Source: Hydrogenovibrio sp. SC-1
GTDB taxonomy: Bacteria > Pseudomonadota > Gammaproteobacteria > Thiomicrospirales > Thiomicrospiraceae
Direction: 5' to 3'
Length of the DNA stretch: 64,000 bases
NCBI RefSeq assembly: GCF_002848135.1
Contig: NZ_PKGB01000006.1
Location: 86,904 to 150,903, forward strand
The position numbers were made by a program, and so were the translations under genes. Within the stretch, counting starts at the first letter, position 1; every line of letters begins with the position of its first letter. The notes under the pieces are model-generated. The model saw nothing but the letters and a program-made list of their open reading frames with translations. It was not told the DNA's origin and made no database searches. Shown here in pieces: positions 40,424-53,342 of the stretch.

Positions 40424-43036
40424 ATGGAAAAAGATATTAGTCAGTTAGGAACCATTATTTCAAAGACTGATTTGAATGGTGCCATTATGGAAGTGAATGA
40501 AGCCTTTATCGAGGCCAGTGGTTATAGCAAAGCAGAATTGTTAGGTCAGCCGCATAATATCGTGCGTGATCCAGATGTGCCTAAAGCAGTTTTTAAAGAC
40601 ATGTGGGCGACGTTGCAATCTGGTAAACCTTGGGTGCAAGTTGTAAAGAACCGCTGCAAAGATGGTCGATTTTATTGGGTTGAGGCCAATATGACACCTT
40701 TGATGGAGCAAGGTAAAATTATCGGCTATTTATCGGTTCGACGAGCCATTACAGACTCCAAGAAGCAAGCAGCACAGAATTTATATAAAGAAATCGCTCG
40801 AGGTCGCTCTCGGTTAGTCAATGGCTATGAAATCGATGGGTTTAAGAGTTTGTGCTTGTTCAACCGTATCCATCCAATAAATTTAATGGTGATTATGATG
40901 GGCGTGATGGGAGGCTTGACCAGTTTAACTTTATTGGGCTTAATTCATATATCCGGTCTATGGATGTCGATTATTGCGATTACATTTGTGCTCTATTCAC
41001 TTGCAGGGCGTCAATATGTTTTTACCCGTTTGGGCAAAGCTAAAGTGGTCATGGACAAAATGCGAGAAGGGGATTTTACTGGTCAGGTGGATTTTTATGG
41101 CGGTCATTCATTAAGTAAAATGATTTCATCGGTCAAAATGATGCAGGTTCAGTTGGGCGCGATGGTTGAAGCTTCTAATTACCAGTTAGAGAGAAGTACG
41201 CGGCTAAAGTCTGCACTGGACAGCGCTTCCACCAACGTCATGATGGTGAACAATTCGGGCAAGATTTTATATATTAACAATGAAATGCAACGGTTTGTTG
41301 AAACGCATTTAGCCGTTTTCCAATCAAAAGTATCCATTAAGGATCAAGAGGACTTGGTTGGCCAATCCATTGAATCGATGTTTGATCAATCCATATTTTA
41401 TCAACTAGATCGTCCCAGCTCTGATGAAATTCATGTGGGAGGTTTGATCATTCATATCAAAGTGAATCCGGTGATGAATGATAACAATGAATTGATTGGA
41501 ACGGTCATTGAGTGGCGCGATTTAACGCAGCAACGCAAGATTGAGAATAACCTTCAAGATACCTTGCAAATGGCTTCGTTAGGGCATGTAGCCATTTCAA
41601 TCGATACCTCTGGGTTGAGTGGGTTTTATTTAGAAACATCCAATCACGTTAATGATTTGCTTAAGGAATTGAACGCCATTATTGAAAGCATGGTAGTGGT
41701 GATGACCAATTTAGCAACCGGTGATTTAAGAAGTCGAGTCGAAAAAGATCTCCAAGGATCCTTGGCAGCGATGAAAGGCGCAACCAATGTTTCGCTCGAT
41801 AATTTGAGTGCCATTGTTTTATATATCAAGCAAGCGGGAGAAGCGGTAGAGAAGGCCGCAAGTGAATCTTCTGCAGCAGCATTAGATTTATCTGATAGGA
41901 CCCAACAAGCTGCCGCGACCTTGGAGCAGATTAATGCCTCAATGCAAATGGTTCATGGGTTGCAGAAAGAAAATGCGGTTGAATTACAGTCAGTCAATGA
42001 GATGGCAAATGCTGCGATGACCGAGAACAAGACAGCCAAAAATGCACTGGAAGCCACAGTCGCCTCGATAGAAGACATTCAACAGACCTCGGAGAAAATT
42101 TCAACTATTGTGAGTTTGATTGATGGTATTGCGTTTCAAACGAATCTATTGGCATTAAATGCGGCAGTGGAAGCCGCTAGAGCGGGTGATCATGGGCGTG
42201 GTTTTGCTGTGGTGGCCGGAGAGGTTCGTAGCCTTGCGCAAAAATCCGCAACGGCAGCACAGGACATAAAAGGACTTATTGACGAATCTTCGGCCAAAGT
42301 TCAAGAAGGGGTCAATCAAGTTTTGGCAACCAATCAGGCCTTTGATGTGGTGAATGAAAAAGTCATTGATATGGGAACCGCACTTGATAAAGTCGTGTTG
42401 TCGATACAGGAACAACAACACTCAGTTTCCGAAGTCGCTCAGGCCGTGAGTACTTTGGATAGTAATATTCAAAGTAACGCCGCATTGGTTGAAGAAACCT
42501 CGGCAGCAGCAGAGTCTTTAAACCAACAAGCGATTCTATTGGGCGAGCAAACTGGGACGTTTATGATTGATCAAAAAGCTGCAGGTCGATTGATTCAAAC
42601 CACGCCAGAACTTTATGGTGTGCAAATTGCAGATGTTCGCCAGGCTATGCGGATTTGGCGAACGAATGTTCAGTCATACTTGAATGGGGTTCAGGTAGAA
42701 ATTGATTTAGATCTCATACGATGCCCAGAAAAAACCAGCATGGGCGAAGCATTGGCGAAAATTCAAAGAAATCAACCCAATATTGGATCTCAATCGGAGT
42801 TTGTTGCAGTGCAAGAGATGCACGTAAAGCAGCACCAAATTGCTAATCAGGTTTTGGCTTTGCTGGAGGAAGAAGTCTCTGGCGGGGTGAATGTTAAGGC
42901 GATACGAGAAAAAGATCAATTAATGGATCAATTCGTAGAGACGGCTAACCAGTTAGATGAAGCTCTGTTGAATTTTAACTCAGTGAATTTTCGGGCAAGT
43001 CAGGTAGGCTCACAAGCATTTTTGGTCTCTAATTGA
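40424..43036 (+). CDS. Aer-like PAS methyl-accepting chemotaxis protein
   Basis: An 870-aa receptor. An N-terminal PAS domain of the Aer type ([15 protein letters not shown] near residue 45) probably binds FAD and senses redox or oxygen. Two adjacent membrane helices (about 148-195), with no periplasmic domain, come next. A second PAS (about 265-385) precedes a HAMP-like stretch and the signalling hairpin with [19 protein letters not shown] near residue 575. The last 130 residues resemble a CZB zinc-binding domain with Cys and an HxxxH, but the first His ligand is missing. It is co-transcribed with the EAL protein. Confidence 0.9.
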   Translation: MEKDISQLGTIISKTDLNGAIMEVNEAFIEASGYSKAELLGQPHNIVRDPDVPKAVFKDMWATLQSGKPWVQVVKNRCKDGRFYWVEANMTPLMEQGKIIGYLSVRRAITDSKKQAAQNLYKEIARGRSRLVNGYEIDGFKSLCLFNRIHPINLMVIMMGVMGGLTSLTLLGLIHISGLWMSIIAITFVLYSLAGRQYVFTRLGKAKVVMDKMREGDFTGQVDFYGGHSLSKMISSVKMMQVQLGAMVEASNYQLERSTRLKSALDSASTNVMMVNNSGKILYINNEMQRFVETHLAVFQSKVSIKDQEDLVGQSIESMFDQSIFYQLDRPSSDEIHVGGLIIHIKVNPVMNDNNELIGTVIEWRDLTQQRKIENNLQDTLQMASLGHVAISIDTSGLSGFYLETSNHVNDLLKELNAIIESMVVVMTNLATGDLRSRVEKDLQGSLAAMKGATNVSLDNLSAIVLYIKQAGEAVEKAASESSAAALDLSDRTQQAAATLEQINASMQMVHGLQKENAVELQSVNEMANAAMTENKTAKNALEATVASIEDIQQTSEKISTIVSLIDGIAFQTNLLALNAAVEAARAGDHGRGFAVVAGEVRSLAQKSATAAQDIKGLIDESSAKVQEGVNQVLATNQAFDVVNEKVIDMGTALDKVVLSIQEQQHSVSEVAQAVSTLDSNIQSNAALVEETSAAAESLNQQAILLGEQTGTFMIDQKAAGRLIQTTPELYGVQIADVRQAMRIWRTNVQSYLNGVQVEIDLDLIRCPEKTSMGEALAKIQRNQPNIGSQSEFVAVQEMHVKQHQIANQVLALLEEEVSGGVNVKAIREKDQLMDQFVETANQLDEALLNFNSVNFRASQVGSQAFLVSN

Positions 43037-43040
43037 GGCC

Positions 43041-43062
43041 TCTATTTTTCAAGAGGTATCTG
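43041..43062. other. Short hairpin after the chemoreceptor gene
   Basis: CCTCT-N8-AGAGG follows the receptor stop, just before an exact palindrome copy. There is no T-run in either direction, so its role as a terminator is uncertain. Confidence 0.3.
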
Positions 43063-43080
43063 GTTTTAACGTTTAAATTG

Positions 43081-43090
43081 CCAGGCCTGG
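43081..43090. repeat. CCAGGCCTGG palindrome, exact copy 5 (between receptor and spoT)
   Basis: An exact core in a convergent gap. The bases next to the core are not complementary (G on both sides), so only a three-pair stem is possible. A T-run follows (TGTTTTTGG). Confidence 0.85.
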
Positions 43091-43104
43091 GTGTTTTTGG
43101 GTAA

Positions 43105-45264
43105 TTAGAGACGCTGAATTTTTTCGACGATGGGTAAGCGTTTGAGTTTTCGCATCACATCTGCAAGGTGTTTGCGAGTGTGAACATGAATAACGATATT
43201 CATTAAACTATAAGTTTCGTCTTTGTCTTCTGAGCGGACTCGATCAATGTCGGTTTTCATTTCAGCAATATTGCTGGCTATAGTTGCGAGCGCCCCACGG
43301 GTATTGCGGACTTCAAGTTGAAGCTCCACATCAAAGGTTTGGGTAATGTTTTCTTCCCAGCTGACATCCAGCCATTTTTCAGGATGGTTTTTAAACTGTT
43401 TCACGTTTCTGCATTCTTGACGATGAATGACCAGTCCTTTTTCAGCACTGATAAATCCAATAATATCGTCACCGGGGATTGGATGGCAACAGCCAGCATA
43501 GTTGATGGCCATTCCTTCGGTTCCCGAAATAACCAGTGGTTCAGCATTATTTTCAACGGCATTTTGAAGGGTGGTGGTGTCTTCTTTTCCCAGTACCAAG
43601 TCATGAATCTGCTTCGAAACCAAGTTGGCGAGGCGCTTTCCTAAGCCAATTTCTTCTAATAGATGTTCCCAGTCACTGAGTTTAAGTGCTTCGGTAATTT
43701 GGTGTCGTACCGACTCTGTTAACGCCTCGTATGACATATTGAAACTTCTTAATGCCTTAGTTAAGAGTCTTTGTCCAAGAGCTTGTGCCGACTCGGATTG
43801 CTGGTTTTTCAAAAATGCACGGATTTGTGAGCGAGCTTTGGCTGTCGTGACAAATTGTAGCCAAGAAGGATTTGGCTGAAGTTCTTTACTGCGAATAATT
43901 TCAACCGTTTGCCCAGTTTCTAAACGAGTACGCAATGGGATGAGTTTTTTATCGACTCGGCATCCGACGGTGCCATGCCCAACATTGGTATGAACTGCGT
44001 AGGCAAAATCCACGGCAGTGGAACCGGCGGGTAAGGTAATAATGTCGCCCTTGGGTGAAAAAACATAGATTACATTAGGGAAGAGATCGATTTTGACATT
44101 TTCTAAAAAGTCGAGTGAGTTACCCGCACCTTGTTGAATTTCGAGCAAGTTCTTGACCCATTCCTGTGCTCGGATTTCAACGGCATTCAGCTGGCGTTCT
44201 GACTGCTTACCTTCGTCGTTAGGATCTTGCTTATAAACCCAGTGCGCAGCGATGCCATGCTCAGACACTTCATGCATTTCATTGGTACGGATTTGGATTT
44301 CAATATAGGCTCCAAAAGGACCAAAGAGCACGGTGTGGAGGGACTGATAGCCATTACTTTTGGGGATGGCAATATAGTCTTTGAAGCGTCCAGGGAAAGG
44401 TTTATAAAGTGAGTGAACTGAACCAAGGGCGCGATAACATTCATCCGCGGTATTGACCACAACCCGAAAAGCGAAAATATCCAAAATCTCGTCGAAGCTG
44501 AGTTTTTTGTATTTCATTTTCTTGTAGAGGCTATACAGATGTTTTTCGCGACCAATGACTTGTGCGGGGATAGATTCACTTTTTAATCGGTGATTGATGG
44601 CTTCATTGATTTGCTCAATGACTTCAGCTCGATTGCCTCTCGCTTTTTTGACAGCATGCTCAAGAACTGCATAGCGATAGGGGTACATAGCCTTCATCCC
44701 CAAGTCTTCCAGCTCAATACGAATGGCATTAATGCCAAGGCGGGCAGCAATCGGAGCATATATTTCTAGCGTTTCACGTGCGATGCGGCGCTGTTTATCA
44801 GGGCGCATGACGCCGAGGGTGCGCATATTATGGAGACGGTCTGCTAGCTTAATAAGGATGACTCGGATATCCCGAGACATGGCCAATACCATTTTACGAA
44901 AGTTTTCGGCTTGGGCTTCTTGAGGGTTATCAAATTCGAGTTTGCCGAGCTTGGTCACGCCATCGACGATCTGGGCAACATTTTCGCCAAACCGTTCTAC
45001 GATGTCTTGCTTGGTGTAGTCTGTATCCTCAACCACATCATGTAAAATGGCGGCAATCAGACTTTCGTAATCGAGTTGAATTTCGGCAAGGATTTCAGCA
45101 ACCGCAACGGGATGCCAAATATAGTCGCCTCCCGTTTTTCGAGTTTGCCCTTGGTGGGCAAGGCGACCAAACTCGAATGCCGCTTTGATTTGTTTAATTT
45201 GCTTTTTTTTGAGATAGACGTTCGTCTTCTCAATTAAACCATCAAGCGAGCTGGGAGTGGGCAT
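43105..45264 (-). CDS. spoT: Bifunctional (p)ppGpp synthetase/hydrolase
   Basis: A stringent-response enzyme of 719 aa. The HD hydrolase motif ILHDVVED (near residue 78) and the synthetase loop KSNGYQSLHT (near 305) are both intact, followed by TGS (near 400) and a C-terminal ACT domain. It lies 24 bp after rpoZ, as in the E. coli rpoZ-spoT pair. An extended convergent overlap with the receptor gene is avoided by a 68-bp gap holding the repeat. Confidence 0.97.
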   Translation of the reverse strand: MPTPSSLDGLIEKTNVYLKKKQIKQIKAAFEFGRLAHQGQTRKTGGDYIWHPVAVAEILAEIQLDYESLIAAILHDVVEDTDYTKQDIVERFGENVAQIVDGVTKLGKLEFDNPQEAQAENFRKMVLAMSRDIRVILIKLADRLHNMRTLGVMRPDKQRRIARETLEIYAPIAARLGINAIRIELEDLGMKAMYPYRYAVLEHAVKKARGNRAEVIEQINEAINHRLKSESIPAQVIGREKHLYSLYKKMKYKKLSFDEILDIFAFRVVVNTADECYRALGSVHSLYKPFPGRFKDYIAIPKSNGYQSLHTVLFGPFGAYIEIQIRTNEMHEVSEHGIAAHWVYKQDPNDEGKQSERQLNAVEIRAQEWVKNLLEIQQGAGNSLDFLENVKIDLFPNVIYVFSPKGDIITLPAGSTAVDFAYAVHTNVGHGTVGCRVDKKLIPLRTRLETGQTVEIIRSKELQPNPSWLQFVTTAKARSQIRAFLKNQQSESAQALGQRLLTKALRSFNMSYEALTESVRHQITEALKLSDWEHLLEEIGLGKRLANLVSKQIHDLVLGKEDTTTLQNAVENNAEPLVISGTEGMAINYAGCCHPIPGDDIIGFISAEKGLVIHRQECRNVKQFKNHPEKWLDVSWEENITQTFDVELQLEVRNTRGALATIASNIAEMKTDIDRVRSEDKDETYSLMNIVIHVHTRKHLADVMRKLKRLPIVEKIQRL

Positions 45265-45288
45265 ATAAGAGAGAGCTTCTCCGCGGTC

Positions 45289-45513
45289 TTAGCTGAAGTA
45301 CGGTGGCGTATCTGGGTCAGACATTACCACATCTTTGTCAATGCTGTTATCAGCTAGTTCGCGGAGAGCCATTACAGTAGGCTTGTCTTTGTCCCACTCA
45401 AGCGTGGGGGTGGCGCCGTTAGCTAGTTGACGAGCGCGTTTAGCACTTAAAATGACCAACTCAAAACGGTTCTCAACTTGATCTAAGCAATCTTCTACAG
45501 TTACTCTTGCCAT
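45289..45513 (-). CDS. rpoZ: RNA polymerase omega subunit
   Basis: A 74-aa subunit that stabilises beta-prime and takes part in ppGpp binding. The N-terminus ([19 protein letters not shown]) is the family signature. It is followed by spoT. gmk, its usual upstream neighbour, is displaced by the four lipopolysaccharide genes. Confidence 0.96.
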   Translation of the reverse strand: MARVTVEDCLDQVENRFELVILSAKRARQLANGATPTLEWDKDKPTVMALRELADNSIDKDVVMSDPDTPPYFS

Positions 45514-45599
45514 GAGGCGATATATCCTATTCGTTTTGTAAACGAGTATTGTACCTATAATCGGGGGTGAGTTTCAATAAGAATTTGATTTTGATGATT

Positions 45600-46859
45600 T
45601 TACTTAATCTGTATTTTACGTGTTTGAAAGGGGCGAAGTGCGTCAAGGTAGTCTGATAATACTGAAGATTTACTCGTGACTTCATCATACGCCGCTTGTC
45701 CCATTTGTTGGCGAATGGTTGGATTGTCCAGTAATTCGGTCAATGTCTGTTCTAATTGACGCCAATTGTGCAGCTGCTTGATGGCCTTATGGGCTAATAG
45801 CTGTTGGGTTTCGGTTTCAAAGTCAGACATGTCTGGACCCGTAATGATACAGGCTTTGACCGAGGCAGGTTCAATGAGGTTGTGACCGCCTTTGGGGACA
45901 AAGGCGCCGCCCATAATGACCAGTTTGGCATGGGTGTAGAGCGGCATGAGTACTCCCATTTTATCCATTAAAATATAACGCGTTTGTGACGTAATGGGAT
46001 CCCCTAAGCTATCGACAGCAATTTCACTACGATGGCCAGCCAAACGTTTTAAAATTGCGTCTCGACGATGTGGGTGACGAGGCACAAAAACCAGCGGTTC
46101 GGGTCGATTGAGTCGTTGCCAGATTGCAACCAGTTGTGCTTCTTCATCTTCGTGGGTTGAGGCAGCTACCACAAATTCTGAGTCACCCAGTCGATTGGCA
46201 AAAGGATTATCAAGCTGGGACGGTTCAACAGGCATCGCATACTTTAAGTTTTCAATAAACTGAATCCGTTCTGTTGGAACGCCCAACTGTTGAAAATGCT
46301 CTGCTTCTTCGGGGGACCGTAAAATGACTTTGTCGACAAGGCTAAGTGTTTGTTGGTAAGTTTGGATAAGCCATTGTGGACTATTCAGGGTTTTTCGTGA
46401 TAAACGTGCATTAATCAATACAATCGGTAAGCCTGCTTGGTGGCTAAGTCGGTAAAGATTCGGCCAAATTTCGGTTTCCACCACCCATAAACAATTGGGA
46501 GACAGGCGCTTCAAAAATTGCTTAACTGCATAGGTCCAATCCAAAGGCAGGTAACAGTGGGTCACATCACTTCCAAAAAGATGGTCGCACTGTTTTGCGC
46601 CAGTCGGTGTATGGGTGGTTATGATGATTGGCTGATTCGGCAAGAGGGCTTTTACGAGTGGCGCAATCGCATTGACTTCTCCAACGGAGGCACAATGAAT
46701 CCAAGTGGGAGGTATGGCGGTGTTTGAAAAGGTTGGGTAAGCAATCCCTAAGCGTTGCTGGATAAAGCGAAGTCCACCATGACGCTTAACCGCTTCAACT
46801 AATATCCAAAGCAGTAGAATCGGGCTGAGCAAGCGAATCAGGAACGCGTAGACAATCAT
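45600..46859 (-). CDS. waaA: Lipid IV-A Kdo (or Kdo8N) transferase
   Basis: An inner-membrane-attached glycosyltransferase that adds the first Kdo-type sugars to lipid A (419 aa; E. coli 425). It has an N-terminal anchor (residues 1-20), the catalytic Glu in VGEVNA, and NARLSRKT and KGGHNLIEPA motifs. The ATG at 46859 has no clear ribosome site. The frame is open into kdsB, so translational coupling 16 bp after the kdsB stop is likely. Given the linked kdnAB, its natural donor may be CMP-Kdo8N. Confidence 0.93.
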   Translation of the reverse strand: MIVYAFLIRLLSPILLLWILVEAVKRHGGLRFIQQRLGIAYPTFSNTAIPPTWIHCASVGEVNAIAPLVKALLPNQPIIITTHTPTGAKQCDHLFGSDVTHCYLPLDWTYAVKQFLKRLSPNCLWVVETEIWPNLYRLSHQAGLPIVLINARLSRKTLNSPQWLIQTYQQTLSLVDKVILRSPEEAEHFQQLGVPTERIQFIENLKYAMPVEPSQLDNPFANRLGDSEFVVAASTHEDEEAQLVAIWQRLNRPEPLVFVPRHPHRRDAILKRLAGHRSEIAVDSLGDPITSQTRYILMDKMGVLMPLYTHAKLVIMGGAFVPKGGHNLIEPASVKACIITGPDMSDFETETQQLLAHKAIKQLHNWRQLEQTLTELLDNPTIRQQMGQAAYDEVTSKSSVLSDYLDALRPFQTRKIQIK

Positions 46860-46875
46860 GTGATGAATGAATCGG

Positions 46876-47622
46876 TTAGTGGCCTGCGTTGAGCAGAGCT
46901 TCCATGATTTCAATATCTCCAGGTACATCCACTTCTGGAGAGTCCCATTGGCTTTCAACCACCTTGATTTTATGACCAAATTCTAAGGCTCGAAGTTGTT
47001 CCAGTTTTTCAATGTCTTCAAGTCGACCCATCGGTAGGCTATTAAAACGGTTAACAAAACGGTTGGTATAGGCATAAACGCCCAGGTGCTTAAAAGAGTC
47101 ATGATCCCAATAGTCTCTGCCATGCGGAATGGTGGCACGAGAGAAATAGAGTGCAAAGTCATTGATGTCGGTGACCAGTTTGACATCCTTAGGGCTGGTA
47201 ATTTCAGCTTCATTGATAATCTTGAATGACAGGGTACTCATTTCAAAGCTGCCATCATAGTCAGGTGCCATAAAAGGGGCTATGACCGCTTCAATGGCAT
47301 TGGGATGGATAAGCGGTTGGTCGCCTTGTACATTAATAATCAGATCCTCATCATCTAAGCCGAGTTGCTGTGCGGCTTGCGCAATTCGGTCTGTTCCCGA
47401 CTCAGCTTCAGGTGGGGTCATTACCACCTTGCCTCCGAATGCTTCGACAACGGTTTGTATGCGAGCATCATCAGTCGCGACATAAACGGCTTCTATGCCT
47501 TTGGCTAGGGAGACACGGTCAAAGACGTGTTGAATCATTGGTAAGCCGTTGATTAATTTTAACGGCTTACCAGGTAAGCGCGAAGAACCGTAGCGTGCGG
47601 GTATAAAGACATAGGTTTTCAT
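46876..47622 (-). CDS. kdsB: CMP-Kdo/Kdo8N cytidylyltransferase
   Basis: Activates the octulosonate sugar with CTP (248 aa). Typical motifs: [15 protein letters not shown] at the N-terminus, NVQGDQPLI, and later HLGVYAYT. In Shewanella the enzyme linked to kdnA/kdnB prefers the 8-amino sugar. The same preference is inferred here from the neighbours. Confidence 0.94.
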   Translation of the reverse strand: MKTYVFIPARYGSSRLPGKPLKLINGLPMIQHVFDRVSLAKGIEAVYVATDDARIQTVVEAFGGKVVMTPPEAESGTDRIAQAAQQLGLDDEDLIINVQGDQPLIHPNAIEAVIAPFMAPDYDGSFEMSTLSFKIINEAEITSPKDVKLVTDINDFALYFSRATIPHGRDYWDHDSFKHLGVYAYTNRFVNRFNSLPMGRLEDIEKLEQLRALEFGHKIKVVESQWDSPEVDVPGDIEIMEALLNAGH

Positions 47623-47631
47623 AAGAATCCT

Positions 47632-49938
<2,307 letters not shown>

Positions 49939-50556
49939 TCAGTTGGGTTGGGTCATCTCGTTAATTAATACTTGGTGTTGACTTACTTGGCGGTTTAGGG
50001 ATTGACGGTTTGCCAAGAAAATGGTGTGAAGTTCATCAAGAGCAATATCAAAGTTATTGTTGATAACAAGATAGTCAAACTCGCAATAATGTGTCATTTC
50101 ACTGACGGCGTCTTGCATTCGTCGGTTAACGACTTCATCACTGTCTGTCCCCCGGTTTCTAAGGCGTTGCTCAAGTATTTTTAAACTCGGTGGCAGAATA
50201 AAGATGCTAATGGCTTCGGGAATTAATTTCCGTACTTGTTGTGCGCCTTGCCAATCAATTTCCAAGATGACATCTTTGCCCTCGTTGAGTTGCTTTTCAA
50301 CGCTGCTCCTAGAAGTGCCGTAATAATTATCAAACACCTTTGCGTGTTCTAAGAAATCTTGTTGGGCAACTTTTTGCTCAAAAGCGTCAACCGTCAAAAA
50401 ATGATAGTTAATGCCATCTTCTTCCCCTGGCCGTTTGGGTCGAGTGGTGCTAGAAACCGAGACTTGAATGAGTTGGTCTTTTTCTATCAATTTACTGACC
50501 AAAGAGGTTTTGCCAGCACCAGATGGAGCAGAGATGATGAAAAGTGATCCAGCCAT
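49939..50556 (-). CDS. gmk: Guanylate kinase
   Basis: Converts GMP to GDP (205 aa). P-loop SAPSGAGKTSLV is near residue 8, with TTRPKRPGEEDG and HYCEFDYLVINN following. It is first in a minus-strand run gmk-kdnA-kdnB-kdsB-waaA-rpoZ-spoT and divergent from aroK. Confidence 0.97.
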   Translation of the reverse strand: MAGSLFIISAPSGAGKTSLVSKLIEKDQLIQVSVSSTTRPKRPGEEDGINYHFLTVDAFEQKVAQQDFLEHAKVFDNYYGTSRSSVEKQLNEGKDVILEIDWQGAQQVRKLIPEAISIFILPPSLKILEQRLRNRGTDSDEVVNRRMQDAVSEMTHYCEFDYLVINNNFDIALDELHTIFLANRQSLNRQVSQHQVLINEMTQPN

Positions 50557-50683
50557 AATCGAGCCTTGTTTTAGTCTAAAAAAGGTGTATTTTAGCAGAG
50601 TTTAAGAGAATTGAGTTTAAGAAGTCAGTCTGACACCGCTAGATTCCGATTCAATCGGTAGCGCCTTGGGTTACAATAGCACT

Positions 50684-51208
50684 ATGTTTAAAGAAAGTAT
50701 TTTTTTAGTCGGACTAATGGGTGCCGGCAAGTCAACAGTTGGTCGTTTTTTAGCGGACAGATTACATTATCAATTTGTCGATAGTGATCATGTTATTGAA
50801 GAAAGAACGGGTGCTTCCATCCCAATGATTTTTGACATCGAAGGTGAGTCAGGTTTTCGGTCGCGTGAAGAACAGGTGATTGATGAATGGACTCAAAAGC
50901 CGGAAGTGGTTTTAGCGACGGGTGGCGGTGCAATTTTATCTGCTGAAAACCGTAAGCATCTGCGGTCACGTGGTTTTGTGGTCTATCTCAAATCTTCAGT
51001 GACGTCTTTAGTGCAACGAACTCGTCATGACCGTAATCGACCTTTATTGCAAACAGAAGACCCTGAGGGTGTGCTTAAACAATTAATCGATGAGCGGGAA
51101 CCTTATTATGAGGAGGTGGCTGATTTGGTTATTCAAACAGAACAGGTCTCTATTCATCGTGTTGTACGCCAGATTTTGGATCAGGTTGAAGCGCTTAATA
51201 AGGTATAA
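50684..51208 (+). CDS. aroK: Shikimate kinase
   Basis: Phosphorylates shikimate in aromatic amino acid synthesis (174 aa from the ATG at 50684; an upstream TTG at 50666 is less likely). Walker [12 protein letters not shown], the substrate motif [11 protein letters not shown] and the GGGA turn are intact. It is followed by aroB, the standard pair. Confidence 0.96.
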   Translation: MFKESIFLVGLMGAGKSTVGRFLADRLHYQFVDSDHVIEERTGASIPMIFDIEGESGFRSREEQVIDEWTQKPEVVLATGGGAILSAENRKHLRSRGFVVYLKSSVTSLVQRTRHDRNRPLLQTEDPEGVLKQLIDEREPYYEEVADLVIQTEQVSIHRVVRQILDQVEALNKV

Positions 51209-51244
51209 CTTTTTAGATTCATATTAGTTGTAAGGAAGTGTCAA

Positions 51245-52333
51245 TTGAAAACATTAACGGTAGCCTTGGGAGATAGAAGTTATCCCATTTTTATTGGTCA
51301 AGACCTAATTCATCAATCCGAATTATTCGGCGCCCATCTACAAGGAACTCAAGTATTGATTGTGACCAATACCACAGTTGCGCCTTTGTATTTAGATCAA
51401 CTCCATCAAACTTTACTGACCGCAAAGCCTAACTTGGAAGTTCAGGTGGTGGTATTGCCAGATGGTGAGCAATATAAAAACTTAACGGTATTGAATGAGA
51501 TTTTTGATGTGGCCATTGAAAATCGTTTCGATCGGCATTGTACTTTTATCGCATTAGGCGGTGGGGTTGTTGGCGATATGACCGGGTTTGCGGCGGCTAG
51601 TTATCAACGTGGTGTCAATTTTATTCAGGTTCCAACCACCTTATTGTCGCAAGTAGATTCTTCCGTAGGCGGCAAGACGGGTGTCAATCATGCCAAAGGG
51701 AAGAATATGATTGGCGCTTTTCACCAACCTGAAGCCGTGATTATCGATAGCGAAACCCTGAATACCCTGCCTGATCGAGAGCTTTCAGCTGGGCTGGCTG
51801 AGGTGATCAAATATGGGTTAATTGTGGATAAGCCATTTTTTGAATGGTTAGAGCAAAACCTACCAGGCCTGCTTGAGCGGAACCCCGTTTTGCTGGCAGA
51901 AGCGATTGAACGTTCTTGTCAAAATAAAGCAACGATTGTGGCTCAAGATGAAAAAGAAGCCGGGTTACGCGCTTTATTCAATTTAGGTCATACCTTTGGT
52001 CATGCGATAGAAGCAGGGATGGGCTATGGTTGTTGGTTGCATGGCGAAGGTGTCAGTGCGGGGACCATGCAGGCAGTAGATTTATCTCGTCGGCTTGGTG
52101 ATTTGTCGGATGATGATCAACAACGCATAGCGGCAATTTTTACCGCCGCACACTTGCCTATTTTGCCTCCGGCTGAGTTATCCGTTGCGCAATTCTTAGC
52201 GTTAATGGCGGGTGATAAAAAAGTACAAGCAGGTAAAATTCGTTTAGTGTTATTGAAAGCCATTGGCCAAGCTTATGTGACGGGAGATTATCCCGCAGAG
52301 ATGCTAGAAGCGACTTTGCAGGAATATCGTTAA
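51245..52333 (+). CDS. aroB: 3-dehydroquinate synthase
   Basis: The second step of the shikimate pathway (362 aa, NAD- and zinc-dependent). It has [13 protein letters not shown], the [19 protein letters not shown] stretch and the metal-binding HTFGHAIE. The start is a TTG at 51245 with AAGGAAG 6 nt upstream. It contains a one-mismatch palindrome copy read in a different frame (Pro-Gly-Leu). Confidence 0.97.
   Translation: MKTLTVALGDRSYPIFIGQDLIHQSELFGAHLQGTQVLIVTNTTVAPLYLDQLHQTLLTAKPNLEVQVVVLPDGEQYKNLTVLNEIFDVAIENRFDRHCTFIALGGGVVGDMTGFAAASYQRGVNFIQVPTTLLSQVDSSVGGKTGVNHAKGKNMIGAFHQPEAVIIDSETLNTLPDRELSAGLAEVIKYGLIVDKPFFEWLEQNLPGLLERNPVLLAEAIERSCQNKATIVAQDEKEAGLRALFNLGHTFGHAIEAGMGYGCWLHGEGVSAGTMQAVDLSRRLGDLSDDDQQRIAAIFTAAHLPILPPAELSVAQFLALMAGDKKVQAGKIRLVLLKAIGQAYVTGDYPAEMLEATLQEYR
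51862..51873. repeat. Near-copy of the palindrome inside aroB (ACCAGGCCTGCT)
   Basis: One core mismatch (CCAGGCCTGC, 51863-51872). It has no A/T tracts beside it and is read Pro-Gly-Leu, so it may be coincidental. Confidence 0.25.
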
Positions 52334-52364
52334 GCAGCTTATTCAAAGTAATTGAAGGGGCACC

Positions 52365-53258
52365 ATGTTAGAGAAACTTAGGCAGCAGTTTTCAGACGTA
52401 GCAGGGTTAACGTTTGAGCAAGAGGGTGCGTTGATTTTGACTCGAGTGACGAACGCACAGGGTCAAGCCGTTTTAACCACACATGGCGCGCATCTATTAA
52501 GTTTTCAACCAAACCTTTCAGGTGCTAAAGACTGTCTATGGGTTTCAAAAACGGCTGTTTATGATGGCTCTAAACCGATTCGAGGTGGTATTCCGATTTG
52601 TTGGCCTTGGTTTGGCCCAGCTCCGCAAGAAGGTTTGCCAGCACATGGGTTTGTTCGGAGTCGGGTTTGGCAGTTGGTGACGGCGGAAGCTTTGAACGAA
52701 GGGCTAACGCGATTGCGATTGGAAACGCAGTCGGATGACGCTACTTTAGCGATGTGGCCTGTGCCTTTTAAATTATCTTTAACAATTGAAGTTGGGGCGA
52801 GCCTAAAAGTATCTTTGACCTCGACAAATTTGAGTGACCAGCCCCAACAAATTACCGAAGCCTTTCATAGTTATTTTGCCATTTCTGATACGGATGCGAT
52901 GACGGTATCCGGACTTGAAGGTAGTGAGTGTCACGATAAATTAACGTCCGCTGCGCCAGTGACGCAGTTAGGTGATTTAGCGATTAAGCCACCGATTGAT
53001 TCCGTGTTTTTGAACCAGCAAGGAGCATTAAGCGTTACAGACTCGATGTGGCAACGAAAATTTATTTTGCAGAATACGGGAACGGCTTCTGCAGTGGTTT
53101 GGAATCCGGGTTCTGAAATTGTTCAAGGGTTTGCCGATATTGAAAATGATGCTTGGCCAGGGATGTTATGTGTTGAGGTTGGCAATGTTTTGGAGAATGC
53201 CATTTTCCTTGACAGCCAGTCTTCTCGTACGATGAGCATGACGCTCTCTATGGTTTGA
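52365..53258 (+). CDS. D-hexose-6-phosphate mutarotase
   Basis: A 297-aa aldose-1-epimerase-like protein of the YeaD type. It has IRGGIPICWPWFGP near residue 70, then LPAHGFVRSRVW, FHSYFAISD, and VVWNPG near the end, matching the galactose-mutarotase fold with its catalytic His and Glu. It is 31 bp after aroB and probably co-transcribed. The substrate is assumed to be glucose-6-phosphate. Confidence 0.88.
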   Translation: MLEKLRQQFSDVAGLTFEQEGALILTRVTNAQGQAVLTTHGAHLLSFQPNLSGAKDCLWVSKTAVYDGSKPIRGGIPICWPWFGPAPQEGLPAHGFVRSRVWQLVTAEALNEGLTRLRLETQSDDATLAMWPVPFKLSLTIEVGASLKVSLTSTNLSDQPQQITEAFHSYFAISDTDAMTVSGLEGSECHDKLTSAAPVTQLGDLAIKPPIDSVFLNQQGALSVTDSMWQRKFILQNTGTASAVVWNPGSEIVQGFADIENDAWPGMLCVEVGNVLENAIFLDSQSSRTMSMTLSMV

Positions 53259-53286
53259 TTGTCGTTAGAAAACGATGGAATTATGA

Positions 53287-53316
53287 TAAAAAAGGCATCA
53301 TTATCGACGCCTTTTA
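53287..53316. terminator. Bidirectional terminator between mutarotase and rpoH
   Basis: AAAAAAGGC and GCCTTTT arms with an inner ATC/GAC pair around ATTATC lie between convergent genes. A-runs and T-runs on both sides suit both strands. Confidence 0.75.
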
Positions 53317-53342
53317 AATTGCACAGCTTAATTTGTCGCTAT

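Noticed and set aside
42335..42345. CAGGCCT in the chemoreceptor gene
   Set aside because: It matches only on one side of the core; the right half is TTTG.
43397..43412. TGTTTCACGT stretch resembling parS
   Set aside because: Only the left part of the parS palindrome matches and it lies inside spoT coding sequence.
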